Part shown: in pieces, positions 1 to 12,939 of the stretch
Layout of the letters: every line of letters starts with the position of its first letter
Position numbering within the stretch: the first letter of the stretch is position 1
Assembly (NCBI GenBank): GCA_005281725.1
Contig: SSBO01000012.1
Coordinates: 20,349,060-20,413,059 of the forward strand
Length of the DNA: 64,000 nucleotides
Direction of reading: 5' to 3'
Origin: Wuchereria bancrofti
Lineage: Eukaryota > Nematoda > Chromadorea > Rhabditida > Onchocercidae
The notes under the pieces: generated by a model
Databases searched by the model: none
Seen by the model: only the letters and a program-made list of their open reading frames with translations
Told to the model about the DNA's origin: nothing
Position numbers and translations under genes: made by a program

Positions 1-1874
1 TTTTGCATCGTTTTCCTTTTTTTTTTTTTTTTGTTCTTGCAATTATTATTATCAACTGCAAAATAACACTTCATATTAATTCATTTTAATTAGCTAATTA
101 AAAATTTTAACTATCTATTTTAAATGTTTTCGCTTTTTAGGATTATTACTAGTTTATCAGTAAGACATTATTATTACTAATAGTTGAATCATTCAACAAC
201 AGTTAAATAGCTAAAAATTTTAAACGATAGTCGAATGCCGAAATTTTTAAAGAAAAATATAACTGAAAGCTTAAGCTAGATGAAGTGACGAAGTTGAAGT
301 ATGTTAACAATGAAAGTGTGACAGATGTTTTCATTTGTCGTATATATTTATATCAGCTGTCATCTAACAGGTGATCTACCGGCATTTTAGACAAAATGGA
401 AAAATGCATGATAAAGCGCTGTTTAATTATCGCTATCTATGACAGTAATTTTGAGAACAACCTTATATAGAAATTAAAGAAAAAGAAACAAACAAACAAA
501 TAAAGAAAAAAAAATTGAAATGAATTTTTGTTTTTTTTTTTTTCCAATATAAAATTAAAAGAAAATTTCAAATAAAATTTCAAATAATTGAGGGAAATTC
601 ACTGAGTGTGCTTCTAAGAAAAGCTAAAAATACACGTAAATGATGGTCTTCTATCTGTGAAGTATAAATTGAAATATGCGCAAATGTAAAAGATGTAAAC
701 TGTTATTGTTCCATACACATCTTTGTTATTTATTTTCGAATGAAAAAGTTTGCTTAATTTTTAAATGAAAAAAAAAAGAGCTATAGAAATTTTAGACGGA
801 AAGATTTTAAAAGATTGTTAAAAAAACTGTGGGAGAAATTGAAATTTTTCTGATGTAAAACAAAGAGATTATTTGAAATGTTGATCTGTGATCAATTACA
901 ATGACTTGAAATAATTTTTGTTTACAAAATGGAAAAGAAAACAAATGTCGTTGCAAGATAAGCTAATAAAATAGCAAAACAGTATTGGAAGTAATCAATT
1001 TAATAGTATGATTAAATCAATTTTGATAAATTTTATTTTATTTTCATTACTTTTCAATTTAAAACTTAGTTCGATATTTTAATCATGCAGAATTAATGAT
1101 ATAGAATTGTCAAAATAATGAACCAGCAATTAAATTGCAATTGTTATTGATTTGATAATCCAAATATTGTATTGAAGAATCAAAAATGACGAAAAGTTAA
1201 AGTTATTAGTTAAAAATTGATGTTCCCTTTCAATGGTTCATATTTTCATTTCCAATGATTGCCAAATGTTTAATTGAATTTTTTTATTCAAATTTATATA
1301 TTTATTATTTCAATTTTAGAGAAAATCTTGCAAAAAGTAATAAATAGCTCATTCATTAATTGTATTTTATCATTGCTTATAGACACATTACATAAACATT
1401 CAAATTAATCTATTTTCCAGTTTCTATTTTAATACCTTACCTTTGATATTTTACTTTTAGTATTTTAGTATCAGGTAATATTAGTAAGAGCTGAAATGCG
1501 GAAATGTGTGACTGTTTTGATAGTTAAAGCAACAGATTGTTGATATAAGTATAGCATTGTAAACTTATTTACTTACTTACTTAATTCAATCAAGCGATTG
1601 TAAAATGGCGAAGATTACATAATCCTTTATCATAGTACTGAAATTCTAACATAACTAAAATTTTATCCAATAAACTTTAAGTTAATATAACTGAAATATG
1701 AGTAAAATGAAATAAAGGAAAACTCTGCAAAAATTTTGATTTAAATTAATCTAATTCTTATTTATTTAATAATTCTTATTTATATATTGTATTACTTAAG
1801 AATTAGTCTAATTCTTATTTATAAAGATTAGGTAATATTTATCAGACTGCTAATTATAGATTGAATTTATTTTA

Positions 1875-2485
1875 AATTAGTTAAATAATTATTCTAAGAA
1901 TGCAATATAAGTTAGAAAGAACTTTCGCATAGCATATATCACTGTTAAATTGAAGCTATTAGCAATGATAATTTAGCAAAGAAAAAAAGTTAACAAGATT
2001 AGCTAATAGTCAAAAGTTTTGTTAGTCCATTCCTAAAATAAAACAAATTTAAATTTAAATTAACAGTGATATTTATTAATTTATTGCCTTAACAATTCAT
2101 CTAGTTTTATTTACACATTTCCTCGCTCATTAATTTAATATTTTAAATAATTAAAAACAAAAATATGAAATGAATTTATTCGCTTCATAAGATTGTACTA
2201 TGCGATCAAAGCTATCAATTAGAAAGCAACAGTTGACACTGATTTCTGAGACAAATTGGTATATTATGAAGGTATGAACATTTCGCTTTATCTTTCAACA
2301 ACATATCATGATATGATGATAGATTGATAAGGTGCAAATATATCTTTGAAAATAATTTTTTTTTTGAAATCAGAAATAATTGTTAATTTCAAATTAGTCA
2401 AATAACCATTCTAAGAGCACAATGCAAGCTAGAATAGCATATATAATTGCTAAATTGAAACTGTTATCAAGGATAATTTAGCAAA
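1875..2485 (+). repeat. diverged direct repeat, two copies ~0.5 kb apart
   Basis: Copy A is about 1875-1980 and copy B about 2391-2485. Both start with AAATTAGT and run through CATTCTAAGA-like and AGCATATAT blocks to GATAATTTAGCAAA, with substitutions and a deletion of roughly ten bases in B. This is a local duplication or two members of a dispersed noncoding family. There is no coding potential. Confidence 0.55.
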
Positions 2486-3830
2486 AACAAAAACAAAAAC
2501 AAAAGAAGGCAAAATTAAGAATATTGAAAAGTTTTGTTTTGAAAGAAATTTCAATGAAATTTCTTTTTCTGATAGCAATATCAGATTGTTGCATCAAATT
2601 TATTCATTTTTTAATGACTTCTTCATAAGAGAAATGTTAAGTATTACTTCAAGTAATGTATAACTCAAAAGTTAAGTATTCTCTGTGAAATAACATTTGG
2701 AAAATGATGGATTAAAAGAATGAAAACATCTGCTTAAATTAATGATAATTGGTAAACAATGATTGAAGAAGCGGCAAAGGATAACAGTGCAGTTCCCTTG
2801 GGGCGCAAACATCGAGGTTACATCATCTAAAATACATGAGCCGGCGTGCTACGTTTGTTATTATTATTGTTATTGTCGGCTTATCCTTTTTTTTTTTTTC
2901 AAATTCAACTTAAAAGATATACACCGCCCCGGAACAAAGGGTCACTCTTTGTGATGTTCAGGAAGCTTATTGACATGCTTCTACAAGGATTTTAGTGTAA
3001 TGCGCCAAAAGAAAAAAAAAATTTTTTTTTATTCTTGCACTTGGCTTGTTAGCTCTTCATTGTGTGACATTTAAGCAAGCATTTTTAACTTTTTAAAACT
3101 AAAGAAAATTATGTTAAACTATTTCATATTTGCATGGATGAAAATTTATTTCTTCAATGATAGAACGATCTACAATTCTGGTTTATTAGTTATTCAAGAA
3201 ATTATCATTTACTATAGAACGTATAAACTCGTAGTTGTCTAATTAGTAGCAGTAATAATTAAGCTAATTTAAATAATTATTAGCTACAAATCTATATATT
3301 TAGCTATATATTACTTTGTGCAAATAACATATTACATGCAAACATGAAATGCATTCCATCCTGCACTTCAATTACATCATAACAGTTAATTGAAACTTTA
3401 TAAAATTTTAAGTATTTTATAAAAGTAAAGAAGTAGCAGCTAGCAATAATACCGCTACTTTTTTTTTCTTTTTACACACTTTGAATATTCAAATATAATT
3501 ATTTCTAATAAAAGAAATCCGTCAATTCTTCAATAAAAAGCTATCCGGAATAGTTGTAATCAATATGGAATTGTTATTATACGGAATTGAACTTGAAGTG
3601 CTTAGCCTGATAATGATCAAACATAAAATACATAGAAGTGATTCTGAATGAACAGCAGGGGGCTTTCTTCATTCTTTCGTTTTTATTCCATGAAATACAA
3701 TCAGTGAAGTAAATAGATCCTGAAGTAGTCTCACCTCACCTACAACAGGTGTTAAAAAAAAAGGAGAGACTAACTTCTCAGGTGACATATCTAAGCCTCA
3801 TCTTTCATTTCACATTCATCTTAATAATAT

Positions 3831-3905
3831 TGTTGCCATTGTCATTGTTGTTGTCATTGTTGTTGTTATTGTTGTTGTGGTTATTTTTATTGTTATTATT
3901 GTTGC
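3831..3905 (+). repeat. TTG/ATT trinucleotide microsatellite
   Basis: Imperfect run of TTG, CAT and ATT triplets (GTTGTTGTTATTGTTG and similar). Noncoding context. Confidence 0.8.
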
Positions 3906-4648
3906 TACTTACAATATGACCATTCTGATAATTTTTTTTAGCATTTTTTAAATTTTGCAAAGAAATCTTAGGAACTTTTTAATAAACATACAAATATGCA
4001 TTAAGTGAATATTTTTCTTAAGTGAATATTTTCCTGAAAATTAACCGGAAAAAGGTTTTATTGTTAATTTTATCGTAAACAGAAATGTTTATTAATCATT
4101 TATTACTTACATTTGTTATAGAACAAATTTGCTGCTACGTAGTATTACGGACTTGCGGTTTTATTATTATTTCATTTTTCCGAGAAATTAAAATGATATA
4201 TTTAAAAGATTCCAGTACTGTCTAATTTTTAAAAATAAATTAATAAGATTAAAGATATTTGGTTGACAAGAGCATTTACAATTTAAATTATTTTTTTACT
4301 TCTGTATCAGGTTAAAGGTTAAAGGTAATGTATATGTTGTCAAAAACAAACTTTATGTGTTATTTTCTTCATTCCATCCATATGTTTCATATATCATTGC
4401 ATTACTGACATATAACTAACTGTTTAATTCATATATTTCAAAAAACAAGAATATAAAACGAAGTTATTTATTAATTTTTATTATCAACAATAATTCAGGA
4501 TTTTCAACAGAAGTTATGATAATTTTATCGGATTAAGTGATGGAAAAACAAGAATATGATATCATTAATTTTTATTATCAACAAGTTGACCGATCCATTG
4601 TCCTTCTTTTTTTGTTTTTTCTCTTTGAAACAACAACAAATCAGGAAA

Positions 4649-4679
4649 TCTCTCTCTCCCTTTCTCTCTCTCTCTCTCT
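4649..4679 (+). repeat. CT dinucleotide tract
   Basis: Near-perfect (TC)n run about 1.3 kb upstream of HLH gene A. GA/CT tracts recur in this window near 12240, 14725, 23550, 38880, 56620 and 63160. Confidence 0.85.
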
Positions 4680-5950
4680 AATCACTTCACTTAGCAATAG
4701 ATCCGGAAAAAAAAAATGAAAAACAGATGGAATGTATTGTATTATGGAGGATACGTATTTCGACAGTTGGGCACAACCAACCATTTGCAAAAGTATATTA
4801 TTGTAACAGCTGTGTTGTTTGTGCACCGTTATGCGATAATGTCGCACAGGGAGCCAAGAGATGATGAAGAAGAAGAAGAAGAGAATAACATCTGTCCACG
4901 TCAAAAAATGTTTCACTACCCATTTAATCCTAACATACCGACAAAAAAGAAAAAAAAAAAAAAAGAAAATTTCCTTTACTCAGTTGTCCTCCTTTTTGGA
5001 ATATGGCAGCTGTTAAGCGTGCTAATCCGGAATAAACTATATTTGGTATTCCAATAACAACGAATAAGAAATGATGATATCCGATAATAAAGGTACAATT
5101 CTTGAAAGAAATCGAAAATTTGAAATCCGGAAGATGAGAACTTGATATTATTACTAAATATTGCAGTATGAGAGGAATAATAAATAAGCAAATAAATCAA
5201 AAACATTTTGTAATTGTATATTTTTTGGCCATAATTAAAAAATCTTAAATTTGAACATTTAACAATAAAAGTTACGGAGTTAAAATGATAGAGAAGGAAA
5301 ATTTTTACTCTACTTAATGATTACAATTATAAACTTTTCATTTATAGGACAAGCATAGTTTATGATAAATTTCAAAAAAAAAAAAAAAAAATCAAAAAAC
5401 TTTCCTGACAATTAAATATTGTACCTGATATTTGAGAAGAATGACAGCCGCTGGCTACAATGGGTCACTACTGGTCATCAGTTATTCATGCATGTTCACA
5501 ATGTGACATTTCATTTTATAACGACATTTCTCACGTCCTATTTTATTTATTTATTTTTGCTTTGGATAAATATAACATGAAAGAAAACTAGTTCCGTTGT
5601 TTAGTGATACTTTGTTTGAAATGGAAATGGGTAGGTGTCACATAATTGTCTCTATAATATGAGCGCATTTGCATATAGCGCATTTGAGCCTGGGAAAAGT
5701 TCTTCGTCCATGTGTTGAGTAACTATTTTCCCAGAGCGATGACCGAAACGAAGTAACGAAGTAGGCAGGTGCTACGGAGCAATGCCAGCTGTTCATCGGG
5801 TGTGGCCCTAGCCCTAACATTCGGGTAGGGTTCCCGGGTTGAAGGGGGTGTGTTCAATTCTTCACAATGAAATGCCTAATCGACGATAATACTTTCAGAG
5901 AGTCTAACAGGCGCCAACTTTCGTTTCAAGTTCCATTTGATCAGAGTGCA

Positions 5951-5957
5951 TCTTCAG
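5951..5957 (+). promoter_or_regulatory. candidate spliced-leader (trans-splice) acceptor of HLH gene A
   Basis: TCTTCAG followed 23 nt later by the ATG at 5981, with no obvious upstream coding exon. Position and motif suit nematode SL addition. It is not distinguishable by eye from a cis acceptor of a 5' UTR intron. Confidence 0.4.
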
Positions 5958-5980
5958 TCTTCCGGCATTACTAACCGAAA

Positions 5981-6845
5981 ATGCGTCTACTCATATCAGC
6001 ATCCTCATCAAGTGCTTCATCCGGTTCCGAATCCGATAGCAGTGGACAAATTCGTATCGGTCGAATTAAAAAGGCATCGTATGAACAGCGTCAACGATAT
6101 CAGCTGATGAAGAGACTACGAACAATGGTACCTAATGCTCAAAGTGCTACTACACAACTTGAATTGTTGCAGTATATCATCGATTATATTACCGATTTAC
6201 AGGTTAACAATTTGCATTTATCCATTTTTACTCAAAATTAATTCCTGTAAGATGTTTACTTTTTAACAATAAAACGGAAAGATATAAATGATAAGGTAGA
6301 AAAAAAAAGGGAAATTAATGAGAAATGAAAAAATTTTCTCTTTCCCAAAATTTTGATATTCTGGAAATGGAAATGAAGTATTGATGGATGAAAGGAAAAT
6401 TTATTAGTGAAAATTAAATGTGAGCTGTTTATAAATATACTTTCATTTATATTAATAAGTTATATATTGTTATAATAAATTAAATACTTTATATATTATA
6501 TTGTCCTGTACTTTACATATATATTGACTTGTCAAAGTATGTCAAAAATTGTCAAAATATTGTCATGTCAAGCTGTTAAAATAAATATATCTCAAAATTT
6601 TTATTTATTTGCAGCAAATTGTGAATGATAACGATGACGATAATGTTAATGATAATAATGATAGTGGTATTGATAATAGAGCGATATCAACTGCTGCTGC
6701 TGCTGCTGCTTCTGCTATATCATTCAAGCAAAATCCAACAATCACTGATTTATCGCTTTTATTCTCCAAGATTAATACTACAATCAATACCACATCAATC
6801 AGTTCTATGAAATATTCCACCAGACATGAATTTCATCAACAGTAA
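5981..6845 (+). CDS. Id/Emc-like helix-loop-helix protein A (2 exons, 150 aa)
   Basis: Exons 5981-6202 and 6615-6845 (donor CAG|GTTAAC, acceptor TTTGCAG|CAA) join in phase 0 to 150 residues. Residues 1-22 are Ser-rich. Residues ~36-74 form an HLH: helix 1 ends LRTMVP, a short loop follows, and helix 2 contains ELLQYIIDYITDLQ, very close to the Id consensus EILQHVIDYILDLQ. The region before helix 1 (KKASYEQRQRY) lacks the Glu and Arg pattern that bHLH factors use to bind E-boxes, so I read it as a non-DNA-binding HLH. Such proteins sequester bHLH partners in the nucleus. The loop is about two residues shorter than in vertebrate Id. Exon 2 encodes an Asn/Asp-rich stretch, six alanines and a Ser/Thr-rich tail. 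The intron falls exactly after helix 2, as in HLH gene B, which suggests tandem duplication. The HLH assignment is firm; Id-class rather than another HLH family is probable. Confidence 0.85.
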
Positions 6846-7024
6846 AATATTTTACACATTTAAATTCCTAAATATGATTCTGATTTTGCAGTAAAAAATA
6901 ATGAAAATTTTAACATTTGCCTCCGATGCTACTACTGATAATCTGTATCATATTGTTGATCAATCAGTCGATCAATTGATTGATCGCAGGCGAAATGTTT
7001 TTAAATTTTACTTTCATTTCATAC

Positions 7025-7030
7025 AATAAA
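7025..7030 (+). other. candidate poly(A) signal of HLH gene A
   Basis: AATAAA 180 nt after the stop codon at 6845. The 3' UTR also contains a palindromic GATCAATTGATTGATC block around 6970-6985. Such hexamers are common in this A+T-rich DNA, so this is only a candidate. Confidence 0.35.
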
Positions 7031-7729
7031 ATAAGAATGATAAATGAGGAAGAAAAATTCTATTAATTTGATATGAACTAGTTAATACTAAAATGAATTT
7101 CTTTCTATTTTACTTTTTACAACATACGTACGTGAAGTGTTGATAATTATTTACGTGAACATTGTAACAAAGTTTTGATCCATTATATTGTAACTCTGCG
7201 TATAATTTTTATTATTTTTTCTTTTCATAAAATGCGTAATTTAACTTTATTGTAATCTTACGCTTAATCCAAAACTAAGATGAAATCTTAATTCAAAAAT
7301 TACAATTAAATGCTGTGATATCAAAGAAAATAAATGATACAATAATTTTTGTTCGAAATTACTGCGAATTCTTTTTTGTTTTTTTTTCCCTTTTTTTGGA
7401 GAAAAACTGAGTAACTTTCTCCGCTTTTGATTCAAATTATTTCTCAAATTACTAGAACTTTAAAAACTTTATAATTAATTGTACGCAGTTTTTTGGTTCA
7501 TGAGAAGCTTGTAAATTGTTTTTTTCTTCTCAAAACTTTGAAAAGTTAGAGAAATGTTATTTGTGAATTCTTGAAAATTTGTTGTTTGCGGGTTTTTTTC
7601 TGTTTATTTTCCTAATAAATTTAATTTTTAATTTTAATCTTTTTTCGCCATGACACAAAACAGAATGTATTGTTTTCAAAAAAAAAGGAAGCAAAAATTT
7701 GGTGAATTAGCATGATGCTATTGAATTGA

Positions 7730-7746
7730 CACCTGGTGTACACCTG
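7730..7746 (+). promoter_or_regulatory. paired CACCTG E-boxes
   Basis: CACCTG at 7730-7735 and 7741-7746, with CATCTG following at 7752-7757. Three E-boxes within 28 bp lie 0.9 kb downstream of HLH gene A. CACCTG/CAGGTG is the classic site for E-protein heterodimers and Snail/ZEB-type repressors. Function is inferred. Confidence 0.4.
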
Positions 7747-8439
7747 CTGGACATCTGATGTAAAGCTCTAAGCAATTCATGAATTGATATATTTCAAGTG
7801 TCCTTAACTTAATGATTTCCTACTCAATTGCATGCAAATTTAATTTAAAGAGCAAAAAAAAAGAGGAAAAATTATAGAAATCGAATTTGAAGCATATTTC
7901 TGAATAGTTTTATGCTAAAATTTGAAAAATATTATGAAGCTATGATTTTTTCAGACCAATTTTTACTATTATTAGCAAAGCTTATCAAACAAATTAGATT
8001 TTGTAGAATTTTTCAGTTAAGATATAAAAAAAAAATTATTTGTTTGTTTATTATTATTATTATCCGGAATGATTTTGCTTATCATGAATTCAATTAGAGG
8101 AGGCATTAATGTGATTGAAATATAGCGCTGATAAAAATGATATTAATTCTATCATCGATGTTTGGTCGAAATGTCTGTTAAATAAATTAATGCGCTAAGA
8201 CAATTTTTATGCAAATTTTAGATTTCACTCAACCTTTTAGCGCATTCCATTTCCCCAATGAATAAAAAAAAAAATTTTTTTTTCTTCTTTTCTACAGTGA
8301 CATAATTGAGAATTTCATTTGAAATAGCTTTATGGAATATGATTTCGATAATGAAATAAGGGAAATATTATCAATTATTATTTAAATTTTCTAAACTCTT
8401 ACAAAAATTCCTATCCCTATTTAAATTAATTTAACCCTA

Positions 8440-8700
8440 AAATAGCCATTGATTTGTGGCCTTTAGCAACTAGGCTAAAACTAGTGTCTATGCAATATAA
8501 TGTATATATCCAACAGGGTCAATTCGTTAGCTATATGATGAAGCAAAAAGGAAGAGCAGCTGTCGTAGGCTTTATATATTTCATATGGCCATTGATTTTG
8601 AAGCAGAACCAGATGTCCTCTTGCCTACATATACATCTGACACCAGATCCGTGAAGCCTGCTGCTGCTGCTGATGTTGTTGTATCGGGAAAAGCCAAGAG
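8440..8700. promoter_or_regulatory. less A+T-rich noncoding island (candidate enhancer)
   Basis: This ~260-bp block stands out from the surrounding A/T runs by more mixed composition. It contains the 17-mer AAAAGGAAGAGCAGCTG at 8546-8562, which recurs exactly at 13226-13242, and a GCT-triplet run near 8660. No open frame here looks like a protein. A conserved regulatory element for the HLH genes is a reasonable guess, not shown. Confidence 0.35.
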
Positions 8701-10100
8701 TTAATCAGACTTTGGTCCAGGATAGAAAGCTTTTTAAAAGAGAGCCTAGAAGCTATGTAGTAGTAATTCAATGGAAATACTCAGGAAGCATTCATTTTTC
8801 AACATAAATATGCATTAGAAACTTATTTTTGCAAAAAAAAAAAATGTAAAATTTCACTGTTGTGAAATTCAGATTTTCAGATTCAATTAGAATTCTGATA
8901 CAAATTCACATCCAAATTCAATTCCTGACTTTAAATGTTTAAAGCAAATTTAAAAGTGCAAATTCATATAACAGCAAAAGCGAATTTGAGTAATTCAAAA
9001 TGGCTTACATATAAATAAATGTTAGTAGTAATTGTAATAAATTGCTTAAATCAGTTAATTAAGAAGAATATGATAGTAATATCCTAAAGTAATAGAAGAG
9101 ATTATCAATTACTTATTTGCAATCATTATTTCAATTTTTACAAATGAGAATGTTTGATTGAAAGAATACTGTAAATTATAAAATATTTGGGATGAAAATG
9201 GGAACTGGATAGAAGTGATAAAGGGAAATGTTTGCTTGAGATAACGGATCAGTAAACTATTAACGAGTTAGAACAATTATGGAAGGCATCGGAGGTTCAT
9301 TCACAAAGAGAATTGCATGCATTTATTGCATCTGAGATAACACAAATTAAAGGCGGAAAACGGTTTCGTGAGAAACGGAATATTGGAAAGGACGGAATAA
9401 AAGTGCGGCTTATCGTGATGATAAAAATTTTGTTACTTATGCAACTCTGATTTGCATGCAAAAATAAATGAGCCATAAAAAAAAAAAAAGTTCTAAAACC
9501 AACCATTACGATTCATCTAATTTTGAATCTTATAACTAAATTTCAGAATAATTTTAAGTTGCATTGATTTCACACAAGAAATTACTAGAAGGAAGTACTG
9601 GAAAAATTGCTTTCAAATATTTCCATTTATTTGTGTTTTAACTTAAAAAATTCAACTCATTTTTGAAAAGAAAAATTTAATCATGATAAAGTGATATAAC
9701 ATATATGCATTTTCTAAAACTTGAAATTTGCTACTCCAAAAATGTCACAATTTAGATTATGGATGTGATGTAGTGAATGTTCTTCTTTTTTTTTTTTTTT
9801 TCATCCTTACCGCAGCGACTTTTCTTTCATTTTGTATAATTTCTGCATAATTTATATGTCTGATAGTACTTTTTGAGGTATAAATTTGACCTGAAATTGG
9901 TAGTTTTATATGAATCTTTCTTGAATAAACGAGGTAACTTCAAAAAGAAAAAATGCTTTATAATAAGTGGCGGCTTTGAGCATGCGGTAAAGTAAAGAGG
10001 ACTTAATCTATTCAATTGCCATAGCATCTGTCATGCATTTTTTTGCACCATGCGTTATTTCTTCTACTCTGTATCACCATGATCATTTCTGTAATGATTA

Positions 10101-10255
10101 TTTTATTATTATTTATTATTATTAATTATCTTTAAAACAAATTATTATTACTACTATTATTGTCAATTATCATTATTATTATTGTTATTTATTATTATTG
10201 TTACTATTATTATTATCATTACTAGTGTTATTATTATTAATAATAATTATTAATT
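10101..10255 (+). repeat. ATT/TTA trinucleotide-rich array
   Basis: About 150 bp of imperfect ATT units with occasional GTT, ATC and ACT interruptions. Noncoding. Confidence 0.8.
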
Positions 10256-10886
10256 ACTATGATTCTTCTTCCTTATTTATCTAAAATAAAAGCAGAACTG
10301 AGGATATTACTCACACACATATGCACTATATCGACCAACTATTATTTGATTTTTCTTTTCTGATCATTTATTATCATGCAGTGATTTCTTCGCCGTATCA
10401 AAATTAAATTCTCTTCAATAATGCACAATTAAAAAAAAAAAAAAAGATAGAAATGCATGAATAAAATTAATGAAAACGCAAATTGAACGAAAAACATTCA
10501 ATTGCAATATTTTTCCCATTCAGTTTGCGTTCTCAAAAATTTTCTATTATTTTATAAATTTTTAACAATTGAGCCCTCACAATAATAGTTGTATGTGAAA
10601 AATGAGTCAATGTATAGGCAAACAAATCTGAGAATTTTTTCTTCTCTTTTTTTTTTTGATGAGATAAGGAAAAAAAAATTTGCATAATAAAATAATGGAA
10701 AGTTCAAGGTGAAGATGGATAACGTGTGACAATTCTTCTTCTCATATAATTTATTACAGCTAGTAAATGACCTTGCTCAAAGCCGTTTTCTTTTTTCTGA
10801 TATTTTGCAATTAAGGTCAACGAAATCAAAATTTCTAATCGAAACTTTTTAAAATTATTTATAAAATGTAGTAGGACAGCATGCGT

Positions 10887-10958
10887 GGTCTTGTGGTGTA
10901 GTGGCTATCACGTCTGCTTCACACGCAGAAGGACGCCGGTTCGAACCCGGCCAAGACC
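10887..10958 (+). tRNA. tRNA-Val (anticodon CAC)
   Basis: 72 nt folding as a cloverleaf. The acceptor stem pairs GGTCTTG with CAAGACC. The anticodon stem pairs TCTGC with GCAGA around the loop TTCACAC, giving anticodon CAC (Val, GTG codons). The T arm pairs GCCGG with CCGGC around TTCGAAC. The internal promoter B box GGTTCGAACC is perfect and an A box lies in the D arm. There is no intron and no encoded CCA, as expected for a eukaryotic nuclear tRNA. It stands alone between the HLH genes. A TTTT Pol III stop follows at 10982. Confidence 0.96.
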
Positions 10959-10981
10959 TGATGATTGGAGGCATCCTTCCG

Positions 10982-10985
10982 TTTT
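10982..10985 (+). terminator. RNA polymerase III terminator of tRNA-Val
   Basis: First run of four T on the coding strand after the tRNA, 24 nt beyond its 3' end, which is normal spacing for Pol III termination. Confidence 0.75.
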
Positions 10986-12939
10986 GGACTAACTTTCCTA
11001 ATAATACGATAAAATTAACATTAGTAAATAAAAAATTTATAATGCAGCTGATGTGATGAAGCAAACTTAAAACGATTCGCCATAAAATATTATTTTTGTT
11101 TTTTTTTTCTAAATAATGTTTATTACTTTTCAGTTAATGCATTTGGAAATATAATCTAACTACCAATTATTTAATTGTTAAGTATTAAATTTGCAACGAA
11201 TTGAAGCTATACTTAATGTATGTATAAATTATTCTATGTTTCATAAAAAAAAAAAATGCTTGCAAATTATCCACTGGACATTCTATCTGGTCAATAATGT
11301 TTATTATTTTTTGGGAATCAGTAATGAAGAATAGTGCAATAAAATAATTTTACTTCATAAATAATACTTCCTTGGCTTTATTTTTTAATCTATTATGAAA
11401 AAGCATTGAGGAAGTCAGGTTTAACAGAATCAAAAATGAAAGACTTACTGTAATACATCAAATATTGCCATTATGTTTAAAATATTTAAACATAATGTTT
11501 TTTCTTAAAATATTTAAGAAATCTGTTAAATAATCATCTATTTCTCTTTTAATTATAAACATATTTATATTCCGATAGACAAATGTACCTACTACTCAAG
11601 GACACACAAAATGATCATACGATGTGATACTTTCTCCGTTGTACCCGCAAAGAAACCGGTTCAACAACCTATCTCAAAAATATTCCGATTTTAATTCCAT
11701 GAATACCGTAAGAAGGAAAAGAGTACCGCATCAAACCAAATTTAATCAAAAAAGATTCCAAGGTTATCTTTTTCGGAATCATTATAGTCTCATTTTAATT
11801 AGCTCACGAATTATTTGAAAAAAAAAAAAATTAATTTGTTAGAGTAACTGAAGCGGTTACCATTCAAATAAGATATATTTTCATTTTTGATGGATAAGAA
11901 GAAAAAGAGAATGGATTTTTTCTTTTTTGATTTCAATGAAATATAATTTTAGTTTCAGAATTTTACTTTTTCATTACTATTAAAATCCCTGTTTTCTTTG
12001 CTTCATAAAATTCATTTATTTTAGAAAGTATATCTGTATTTTTCAACTTAAAAATTAAAAAAAAAAGAAGCAAAATAAGTTTTCGATTTTTCTAATTCTA
12101 ATTTATTAATTATATGTTTAATTGTCACATGGAATATTAAAGTTGGCCTTGAATATAGCCAAATTAAAAAGGCGGCTTTTGAATATACCTATATTAAATA
12201 GGGAACTATGATTAATAAACCTAAAATGGAATGGATATGAGGGAGAGAGAGAGAAAGAGATAAATAAAAGGTTAATCCATTTCTGTTGTTAATAATCATA
12301 GATTATACTGATAATTGTGTGACAACAAAGTGTATATCAACACAAAAGATCTCACGTGGATTTACCAGTTAGCAAAAAACGACAAAGAAGCCGGGCGGTC
12401 ATTACTGCATTATTATCCATTATCCATTAACATGCTACTACTACCTACTACTATCTTTTAAATAACTGCACACAATAGAAGAGATGAAATGAATAGTAGT
12501 GTCAAATTAGGAATTAGAAAATTGTCAAATTAGAAAATTAGAAAGGAAAAAAAATACATTCAGTGTAGCTATTAATTTGTATTGCTCAAAAAAAAAAAGC
12601 GCTGTTTATGAAGTAATAAGCTTTCTACTAGCAAAAATTTTGGTTAATGATGAAAAAAGTAAACGATTAGATTTATTAATTTTGCAACAGTTTACAGTAA
12701 GAGAAAGAAAAAAGAAAAAGAAAATAATGTTAAAATTCAATGAAAACTTCCAAAATTTAAAATTTTTTCTTTTTTTGCTTAAATATATAAAATATTGTCA
12801 TGTTCATGTTAATTCAAGCTAATATTGTCACAATTTGTAGTATTTGCTTTTCTTTTCTTTTCTTTTATTTTATTCCTCTCAAAGGTTTATTATTTTATTG
12901 TCTGATTTAATTGCTAAATAGTAAAAATGTGTAAGGCAT

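Larger units (their letters stand above)
1..5900. other. gene-poor A+T-rich flank upstream of HLH gene A
   Basis: I can support no coding gene here. Open frames near 2763, 4537 and 4716 are short, run through poly-A/T or CT tracts and have no splice partners. The stretch holds homopolymer runs, a diverged direct repeat (1875-1980 and 2391-2485), a TTG/ATT microsatellite (3831-3905), a CT tract (4649-4679), and E-boxes CAGCTG at 354-359 and CAGGTG at 368-373, 3746-3751 and 3779-3784. The last ~350 bases before 5951 are visibly less A+T-rich and probably contain the HLH promoter; that is inference. Confidence 0.6.

Noticed and set aside
4537..5057. Overlapping open frames on both strands around the CT tract
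   Set aside because: They consist of repeat- and homopolymer-encoded runs (Ser-Leu, Arg-Glu, poly-Lys) with no domain, no splice context and no trans-splice acceptor.
6605..6820. Reverse-strand and alternate-frame ORFs over exon 2 of HLH gene A
   Set aside because: They are shadows of the GCT and GAT repeats in the real exon, whose frame is fixed by the HLH splice junction.
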